5,209 bases of DNA from an uncultured euryarchaeote (GTDB lineage Archaea > Thermoplasmatota > Poseidoniia > Poseidoniales > Poseidoniaceae). The first letter of the stretch is position 1. Every line of letters starts with the position of its first letter. The stretch spans positions 1-5,209 of the forward strand of contig CALGEM010000252.1 of NCBI GenBank assembly GCA_937881505.1. The letters are read 5' to 3'. The notes under the pieces are model-generated. The model saw only the letters and a program-made list of their open reading frames with translations, did not search any database and was not told where the DNA came from. The translations under genes and the position numbers were made by a program. Below are positions 1 through 5,209 of this stretch, in pieces.

Positions 1-1
1 T

Positions 2-3000
2 GTCTCAACCCATGACATTCCTACACCGTCGGGCGGAGGCAGTAGCGTCGTTTGGTCGCCAACGGTTCACGACTTCAACGTCAATGTCGTCAACACCGGT
101 GTGAAGAACCAATCGGCCCAATTCTTCCTCAATTTTACCGAGGTTGGCAATCCAAGCAACACGTTCTCCGTCCCGTCGTCAATTTTGGGGACCGTTCGAC
201 CGGGTTCCTTGCACGCTGGCGGTGCGCTCCCCGCAACGATCACTATGCAATTCGATGCCACCTCGCTCTCTGGGCAGTACTCCGTCATCGGAGAAATGTA
301 CGCCGTTGGCCTTTCGTGGACGAAATCGATTGAATTCCTCAATCAGACGGTTGTCTTTTCCTCGTTTGATTTTGAACTGACTGCGGCACACGATCGCAGC
401 GTAGAGCCCGGCCAAACATCTCAACTCACCTATTCGGTCAAAAACACCGGTGTGAGCGTTGACAGTTACACCATCGCAGTTTCCGATGTGCGTGGTTGGG
501 TCAGTTCTTGGTCCCCTACGACATCAACACCGACCGCAATGCCGGGCGCTACCCGTTATGTCTCCGTCTATGTTTCCGTTCCTGCAACGGCCTTGCTCAC
601 CGAGTCTGAAATCGTGACATTTACCCTAACCTCCTCAAATGACAATCAAATCACGAGAACGGTCACCACAACGGTTGTCACCAGCGAATCCTACAATGTT
701 AGCGTGCAAATGGACGCCGATACCAAGGACTTGACGCCGGGTCAACCCTTCCCACTTCAGGTAAACATCACCAACGAAGGCAACGCTGACACGGTCTTCT
801 TGCTCTCGGGAGGCATTTCTTCAAACCCGATCAACTGGGATCTCTCCTTTTCGAGCACCTATACCGGTACGCTGGCTCCAGGAGAATCCGTCAACGTGAC
901 GCTCACGGTAACGCCGCCTGTCATCAAGAACCCGCTGGTCGAGGCTGAATCCAATGGCCATGGCGATACAGTTTCTGTTTGGGCACAAGCCGTTTCGGTC
1001 GACGGTGGAATTCCAAAGGTCGATTCAACGCCTGTTCAAATCCTTCCTGTCATCGTGGTTGACCCCGGCTTACCAACAACCAACATCGACATGACGGTGG
1101 AACAGGTGCTACTCGCCCAACAAGGGCAAGGGCTGCTGGAAATTTTGGACCTGGACGTGGAGGTTCGCCACAACCTTGTCACCGAACTTACCGAAACGGT
1201 TGACACCACGTTATCTCTTGGAACGCCCGTTTTCACATCCGACTCATCCGGTGGCTTCCTCGAAGCCTCGCGCTGGGCCATTGGCCTAACGCCAACCTCA
1301 CTTCCAGGCATGGAATTGGGTGAGACCGCCCACGCCGTTATGACCGTTCAGGGTCCAGCCGACAATTACTCGGTTGCAGGTTCATTGAGCGTCCCTCTCA
1401 CCGCCACACCGAGCCTCAGTGCCGCTCACAGCAGTTCAAACGTCATTCCAACCGCCATCACACAGACCTTGACCATCAACATCCCACCCGTTTTGGATGC
1501 GGTTGGCCACAACGGTACCATCTTGGATGCCATGGTGGGCGAGGAGACGTCCTTTGACATTGATTTGGCCAACACGGGCAACAATATGACCTCCTATCGA
1601 CTCATTCTCGACGATGTTCCTGACGGATGGGACGTCTCCTTCTCCTCTTCCAGCATCATGCCATCGACCACCGTCATCGACGTCCCCGCCGATGTGGCCA
1701 ACTATCCTTCCAATGTATCCGACCACATCGTCACCTTCCCGCTGGTTGTCACCACCGAACCGGATGCACCTGCCAACAGCATTGAGACCATCGCAATCGA
1801 AATCCAAGAAATGAGTACGGGCATCTCCATCACGACCTTTGACGTTCCAGTGCGTGTGGGCGAGAAGGTCAATGCCTCACTGTCTCCTTCCAGTCAAACC
1901 GTGAACATGTCCATCGGTGACACCATCACCACCAGCGTGGTCATCAGCAACGACGGTAACACGCCCGCCCAGTTTGCAGTCTACCTCGACACCTCCAACG
2001 CCGGAGAAATTGACTATGTTTTGGAAACACCCAGCGTCGTTCAGATCGGTGCCGGCTACGAATCCACGGTTCGTGTACGACTCACGCCAACCACCGATGC
2101 GCTGGCGGCTGCCAATTACTACGCCACGGTCTGGGTTTCCAACGCCGACTCTGGCCTCAACCTCTCGGCCAACATCTTGGCGAACATCAGCGAACAGCAC
2201 GGCATTGTCTTGAGCACCCTCGATGAAATCGGTGTGGTCCCCGGAGAAACGCAAAGCGTTGATTATTCCATCATTAACAACGGTAACCTCGTTGAAAATA
2301 TCATCATTGAGACGAGCGTTTCCGATAATTGGAGTGTCACGCCGGCATCTGTTTCACTCACCCTCGATGTGGGCGAGTCGAGTACCGGTTCCTTTGAGGT
2401 CGAGATCCCTGCGCTCAGCGACGATGACACCATGCTCAATGGAGTACTCCACCCGGTCACGATGCGCGTGCTCAACGCTTCCACCCTAGAGGAATTGGAA
2501 GTCCACCGATTCAACTTCATTGTCGCCCCGTTGTTTATTGTTGAAGTTGAAGATTGGCCGGCCACCATGGACTACCACCGAGGCATCAGCCGCTCATGGG
2601 ATGTAACAGTCATCAACACAGGCAACAAGGATGTTGAAGTCAACATAACTTACGCCCTTTTCCAAGCTGGTCTAACAACGCCCAGTACGGATTGGGAGAT
2701 TGACGCAGCCCCTTCCTCTCTTCTGCTTCGCCGAGGCATTCCGGAAGATCTTGTCTTTAGCTTCCGAAGCGTGAATATGCAACCGCCGCTCACATTGGCG
2801 GCCAATCTTGTGGTCACCCTCGACCCGAAGGAAGACGCTGTTCAAGGGAGCGCCGAGTATTACACCGAACTGCGAATGAACCGTTTCTTTGAACAGGGCG
2901 ATGGCGCAGTCAGCGATGGAAAAAATGGTGAACAGGTCATCCCCATCACGTATTCTCACATCCCGACCGGACCGGAGAGCGCTGTTGCTTACGAACTGGA

Positions 3001-4441
3001 ACTCTGTCGTGCTGAACGCCTGTTGGATGTGGAAGAACAAACTGGCCAGAACGCTTCCTTCTACGACTGGTCATTTGCCGTTCGTGTTGGCGACACCGAC
3101 TACCCACTCAACATGTCGGCCTATTGCGGTCCAACCTCGCTTGGTCCCGAGTCTAGAATCACCTTGCCAAGCCGACAACCTTGGGTCACATCCGACCCCA
3201 TACAGTTGGTCATCAACGCCCCTTCAACGCCTTGGATTGCACCTGGGGACGGTTGGGATTTGACCTTCCGGCTGTACCATCCTGACGAAAACAGCGGCTA
3301 TTCAGTGTTTGAAGAAGACACATTCACGTACAATTTAGCCGTCTTTGCCAATCCAGAAATCATCGCTCAAGGCCCGACTGACCCCGATGCATTCCTCGAG
3401 GGTGTTGAGACGACGTATTCCATCACCGTCCGCAACAGTGGGACCGCTCAAGTCTACGGCGTGTCGGCTTTGTTGGACTGCCACGGGGATGTTGACATTT
3501 TGAGCACACCCGACCCTCACCCCCTTCTCAACGCCACCCAAGAGCACACCTTCACATGGAACGTGATGCCGGCCACCATCGATTGGTGGGAAGTTGACAA
3601 GGACATCCTGTGCGATGCTTCGCTCTCTTTCGCCTTTGTAGGGGCGGGTAATGACGAAAGCGATGACAGTTCTGTTGCTCTGCGAGAAACCGGTCAAGAC
3701 TTTGGAAGAGAAACGGTTCAATCTTGGTCGCCCGACCTCTCGGTGGCGTTCATCGCCTGTGTGGTCGCTGCCCTCCTTTCCTTCATCTTCACTCGACTGG
3801 CCAGCCAGTCAGAAAAATGGCAACTTGGTGGTGTTTACGCAGGCGTTCTCGCATTTGGATTCGCCTTCCACCTCTTCACCGTCTCGTATTGGGGCCCGGT
3901 CGTGTTAGCACTCTGTGCGTTGTGGATTTGGCGCATGACATGGAAGAGCAGCGATGAATTCCGTTTGATTCACGAAGACTATCAGCGTGCTCGAAAAGGA
4001 ATCTCCACCGTTTATTCCGACCACTTTGAAGCGCTCAAAGACAGCCGCCGACAACTCACCATCATCCTTTCCATCCCCGTTTTGGGTATGCTGGCCATCG
4101 TGCTAGGATTGCCACCTCAACTGTCAACTGACTCCGATAACCTCGTGGTCATGGCGTCGTATTTCCTCATCATCATGGTCGGCGTTTGGTATCTTTTGAA
4201 ACGCTCGGACAAGATGTACGGCAATCTGTACGGCCGCATGACGGACGCTGAGATCAAGTCCATTCGTATTGAGCGCGACCTCAGCGACCCAGCGCGTCTC
4301 TTGAACGACTTGGCAGATGAAGGCCTTGACTTCAGCGCCATCCTCGGCGAGGATGCTCCTGAGGCCGAAGACGACGCCAGCAAGCAACCAGCCGCTGAAC
4401 TTGATTTCTCAACATCTACGGAGGTGGAAAGCGATGTCTGA
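2..4441 (+). CDS. Giant surface protein with NEW3/CARDB-like Ig repeats and a 5-TM C-terminal anchor (5' partial)
   Basis: The frame is open from the first complete codon (nt 2) to the TGA at 4439-4441, giving 1479 visible residues; the true start lies upstream. The GTG at 101 is not a credible start because it falls just after an in-frame N-T-G repeat motif (residues 31-33). Residues ~20-1235 are beta-rich and form about ten units of 100-140 residues. Seven more N-x-G motifs follow, at residues 148, 258, 524, 650, 759, 872 and 1145, often with a downstream G/N/D-W and a P/V-G-E-S/T turn. This is the pattern of NEW3 (alpha-galactosidase-associated) and CARDB domains. About 20 N-x-S/T sequons fit an extracellular, glycosylated stalk. 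Five hydrophobic segments (~1246-1267, 1276-1296, 1298-1314, 1352-1371, 1381-1399) and the basic residues after segments 1, 3 and 5 predict N-outside, C-inside. The tail (1400-1479) is acidic. No catalytic domain is visible; adhesion, cell-envelope scaffold or sensing roles are possible. Exact function is unknown. Confidence -1.
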   Translation, partial: VSTHDIPTPSGGGSSVVWSPTVHDFNVNVVNTGVKNQSAQFFLNFTEVGNPSNTFSVPSSILGTVRPGSLHAGGALPATITMQFDATSLSGQYSVIGEMYAVGLSWTKSIEFLNQTVVFSSFDFELTAAHDRSVEPGQTSQLTYSVKNTGVSVDSYTIAVSDVRGWVSSWSPTTSTPTAMPGATRYVSVYVSVPATALLTESEIVTFTLTSSNDNQITRTVTTTVVTSESYNVSVQMDADTKDLTPGQPFPLQVNITNEGNADTVFLLSGGISSNPINWDLSFSSTYTGTLAPGESVNVTLTVTPPVIKNPLVEAESNGHGDTVSVWAQAVSVDGGIPKVDSTPVQILPVIVVDPGLPTTNIDMTVEQVLLAQQGQGLLEILDLDVEVRHNLVTELTETVDTTLSLGTPVFTSDSSGGFLEASRWAIGLTPTSLPGMELGETAHAVMTVQGPADNYSVAGSLSVPLTATPSLSAAHSSSNVIPTAITQTLTINIPPVLDAVGHNGTILDAMVGEETSFDIDLANTGNNMTSYRLILDDVPDGWDVSFSSSSIMPSTTVIDVPADVANYPSNVSDHIVTFPLVVTTEPDAPANSIETIAIEIQEMSTGISITTFDVPVRVGEKVNASLSPSSQTVNMSIGDTITTSVVISNDGNTPAQFAVYLDTSNAGEIDYVLETPSVVQIGAGYESTVRVRLTPTTDALAAANYYATVWVSNADSGLNLSANILANISEQHGIVLSTLDEIGVVPGETQSVDYSIINNGNLVENIIIETSVSDNWSVTPASVSLTLDVGESSTGSFEVEIPALSDDDTMLNGVLHPVTMRVLNASTLEELEVHRFNFIVAPLFIVEVEDWPATMDYHRGISRSWDVTVINTGNKDVEVNITYALFQAGLTTPSTDWEIDAAPSSLLLRRGIPEDLVFSFRSVNMQPPLTLAANLVVTLDPKEDAVQGSAEYYTELRMNRFFEQGDGAVSDGKNGEQVIPITYSHIPTGPESAVAYELELCRAERLLDVEEQTGQNASFYDWSFAVRVGDTDYPLNMSAYCGPTSLGPESRITLPSRQPWVTSDPIQLVINAPSTPWIAPGDGWDLTFRLYHPDENSGYSVFEEDTFTYNLAVFANPEIIAQGPTDPDAFLEGVETTYSITVRNSGTAQVYGVSALLDCHGDVDILSTPDPHPLLNATQEHTFTWNVMPATIDWWEVDKDILCDASLSFAFVGAGNDESDDSSVALRETGQDFGRETVQSWSPDLSVAFIACVVAALLSFIFTRLASQSEKWQLGGVYAGVLAFGFAFHLFTVSYWGPVVLALCALWIWRMTWKSSDEFRLIHEDYQRARKGISTVYSDHFEALKDSRRQLTIILSIPVLGMLAIVLGLPPQLSTDSDNLVVMASYFLIIMVGVWYLLKRSDKMYGNLYGRMTDAEIKSIRIERDLSDPARLLNDLADEGLDFSAILGEDAPEAEDDASKQPAAELDFSTSTEVESDV
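3737..4198 (+). other. Five-segment membrane module of the large protein
   Basis: Translation in the frame of the large protein shows hydrophobic stretches at residues ~1246-1267 (ends FIFTRLA), 1276-1296, 1298-1314, 1352-1371 and 1381-1399. The second and third are separated only by a Y-W-G-P turn, so they are either a tight hairpin or one long segment; this is the uncertain part of the topology. The loop between segments 1 and 2 carries R and K. The ~38-residue loop between segments 3 and 4 is highly charged and predicted helical (residues ~1315-1351). The loop between 4 and 5 is short and acidic/polar (Q-L-S-T-D-S-D-N). The positive-inside rule therefore places the long loop and the C-terminus in the cytoplasm. 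A simple stalk would need only one anchor helix, so a five-helix module suggests more than attachment. Confidence -1.
4420..4426 (+). promoter_or_regulatory. Shine-Dalgarno of the coiled-coil gene
   Basis: GGAGGTG lies inside the last codons of the large gene, 7 nt before the ATG at 4434. It fixes the start of the downstream gene: the same frame is open back to an ATG at 4317, but that start has no comparable site and would overlap the large gene by 125 nt. Confidence -1.
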
Positions 4442-5021
4442 TGATGGAGCAAATGTCCCCGACGACGTGATGCGAGAAGAGCGTGCTCTGCGCGAGCAGG
4501 GCATTCGAGAAGCGTCCCAGACCTTGGAGCGGATCGCCAGGCAAGCAGCGAAGCGAGAGAATCCTTCCTTGGCCGAAACCGACATGGATTTGGGTGAGGT
4601 CAAGGTCCACTTGAGCCTGCATCAACTTGGCAGAGCCAAGAAGACCCTGAAGCGAGCCGAACGCACCCTTGAGGAATTGGAAGAAGATGTCCTCCACCTT
4701 CGTCGAAGCATCGCCATGCTCCACCGTCTCTTGGTTCACAAGCACATTTCACTTGAGGAAGCCGAACGCATTCTCTACAAACTTCGAGAAGCCACTGCCG
4801 CAGCCGAAATTGGCGACATTCGTGCCTCAACCGAAGAAGTTGAAGATTTGCTTGAGGACATGATCGGTGGCAACACGTCAACGCTCAACCCGTTCCTCTT
4901 CCGTCATTTCTGGATGGGCGTGGACACACGCTGGCCAGCCGGTGGCGAGACAGGGGTCTTGCTGGTTCGCATCATCAACGAAACCCTCGTCTTGCTCGAT
5001 CGAATGGAAGAGCGGGCCTGA
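4434..5021 (+). CDS. Charged helical/coiled-coil protein, translationally coupled to the large surface protein
   Basis: 195 residues from ATG 4434 to TGA 5019-5021. The start is chosen by the GGAGGTG 7 nt upstream and by the short 8-nt overlap with the large gene (ATGTCTGA contains both start and stop), which favours coupled translation. I do not recognise the family. There is no signal peptide or membrane segment, so it is probably cytoplasmic. Residues ~10-42 form a charged helix. After a linker (N-P-S-L at 43-46), residues ~52-104 form a long helix with regular leucine/alanine spacing (G-R-A-K-K-T-L-K-R-A, then L-E-E-L-E-E), a good coiled-coil or helical-hairpin candidate. Residues ~106-143 form another (S-L-E-E-A-E to L-L-E-D-M). 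The C-terminal part differs: an aromatic patch N-P-F-L-F-R-H-F-W at 152-160, then a final hydrophobic helix at ~172-194. TPR-like helical repeats are an alternative reading. The context suggests a partner of the membrane protein's cytoplasmic side; that is inference. Confidence -1.
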   Translation: MSDDGANVPDDVMREERALREQGIREASQTLERIARQAAKRENPSLAETDMDLGEVKVHLSLHQLGRAKKTLKRAERTLEELEEDVLHLRRSIAMLHRLLVHKHISLEEAERILYKLREATAAAEIGDIRASTEEVEDLLEDMIGGNTSTLNPFLFRHFWMGVDTRWPAGGETGVLLVRIINETLVLLDRMEERA

Positions 5022-5064
5022 AGGGCGTCCGAACCTTCTTGAATCGGGTCCATGACCCTTGAAC
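5022..5064 (+). other. Short intergenic gap with small inverted repeats
   Basis: This 43-nt spacer separates the coiled-coil gene from the next open frame. It has no good Shine-Dalgarno before ATG 5065 and no clear TATA box or T-rich terminator. It does contain GGGTC-CAT-GACCC (5046-5058), a 5-bp stem with a 3-nt loop. It also holds two copies of CTTGAA (5038-5043 and 5058-5063). Confidence -1.
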
Positions 5065-5077
5065 ATGGGCTTCAAGG
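5057..5077 (+). other. 7-bp inverted repeat with the start codon of the third gene in its loop
   Basis: CCTTGAA (5057-5063) and TTCAAGG (5071-5077) are perfect reverse complements. They are separated by a 7-nt loop, CATGGGC, which contains ATG 5065. In RNA this would be a modest hairpin around the start. The TTCAAG arm could also pair with the earlier CTTGAA at 5038-5043, and the left arm overlaps the 5046-5058 stem by 2 nt. A repeat this short can arise by chance, so a regulatory role is only a possibility. Confidence -1.
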
Positions 5078-5209
5078 CACGTGCAAGGGCCAACAAAGCG
5101 AAGACCGGCGGCGACGACAAAAAGAAGGACGTGAAAACAGGGAAGGAGCCCTGTGGCGTCAACGGGTGCGACAATTGGTCCGACAGCACCATGGGCGGAC
5201 GCTCCCTTT
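5065..5209 (+). CDS. Small basic protein with a C-x4-C pair, N-terminal fragment (3' partial)
   Basis: An ATG at 5065 opens a frame with no stop for 48 codons to the window edge; an in-frame TGA at 5053-5055 bounds it upstream. The fragment begins MGFKARARANKAKTGG, is lysine/arginine-rich to about residue 27 (10 basic, 4 acidic), then has Cys30 and Cys35 (C-G-V-N-G-C) followed by D-N-W-S-D-S and G-G-R-S-L. A basic disordered N-terminus before a possible zinc-binding knuckle would fit a small nucleic-acid- or ribosome-associated protein, but a second metal-ligand pair would have to lie beyond the window. About 37 of 48 codons end in G or C, and the composition is protein-like. A competing frame from ATG 5052 is also open to the end but is rich in Arg and Gln and looks non-coding. 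No Shine-Dalgarno is visible, so translation may be leaderless or coupled. An in-frame TTG at 5059 is a less likely start. Confidence -1.
   Translation, partial: MGFKARARANKAKTGGDDKKKDVKTGKEPCGVNGCDNWSDSTMGGRSL

Noticed and set aside
101..103. GTG at 101 as the start of the large protein
   Set aside because: The frame is open upstream to the window edge, and the codons before it encode a strand plus the N-T-G motif of a repeat unit, so the gene begins before the window.
1877..2254. Minus-strand 125-codon frame inside the large gene
   Set aside because: It is fully antisense to a continuous coding region with clear repeat motifs; its glycine/valine/aspartate-rich translation is what the complement of such codons gives.
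2889..3263. Plus-strand 124-codon frame inside the large gene
   Set aside because: It is an alternative frame within the ectodomain with no recognisable domain; Ser/Thr/Pro/Arg-rich shadow composition.
4317..4433. N-terminal extension of the coiled-coil protein from ATG 4317
   Set aside because: It lies wholly inside the large gene in another frame, its composition is atypical, and the strong Shine-Dalgarno sits before ATG 4434.
5046..5077. Transcription terminator after the coiled-coil gene
   Set aside because: The stems are short and not followed by a T-tract, and a coding frame starts inside the loop.
4878..5192. Minus-strand 104-codon frame over the 3' end
   Set aside because: It is antisense to the end of the coiled-coil gene and to the third frame, with no ribosome binding site seen; it is best explained as a shadow of GC-rich third positions.
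5052..5209. Competing frame from ATG 5052
   Set aside because: Its translation is dominated by Arg, Gln and Gly and lacks a credible domain, while the ATG 5065 frame has the GC-rich third position expected of a gene here.

Overview
The window reads as archaeal, most likely planktonic Euryarchaeota of the Marine Group II/III type (Candidatus Poseidoniia). This rests on one very long cell-surface protein made of repeated beta-sandwich domains, with many N-glycosylation sequons and almost no cysteine. Other support is tight same-strand packing, a clear Shine-Dalgarno at an internal gene, and a GC-rich third codon position. The taxonomic call is an inference from gene style; there is no marker gene here.

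Layout: all supported genes are on the + strand. Positions 2-4441 hold the 3' 1479 codons of a giant membrane protein whose start lies before the window. Its first ~1240 visible residues form about ten Ig-like units resembling NEW3/CARDB domains. Five predicted membrane segments follow, then an acidic cytoplasmic tail of about 80 residues. Its stop codon overlaps by 8 nt the start of a 195-residue, charged, helical/coiled-coil protein (4434-5021) that has a strong Shine-Dalgarno (4420-4426). After 43 nt, a third reading frame (5065 to the window end) starts a small basic protein with a C-x4-C pair that is cut by the window edge.

How they may work together (inference): the large protein displays a long, probably glycosylated stalk outside the cell. 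The overlapping gene makes a soluble helical protein in a fixed ratio to it, a plausible cytoplasmic partner of its loop or tail. The third gene may be a small metal-binding protein, and its link to the first two is only positional. No RNA genes, mobile elements, CRISPR arrays or convincing terminators were seen.
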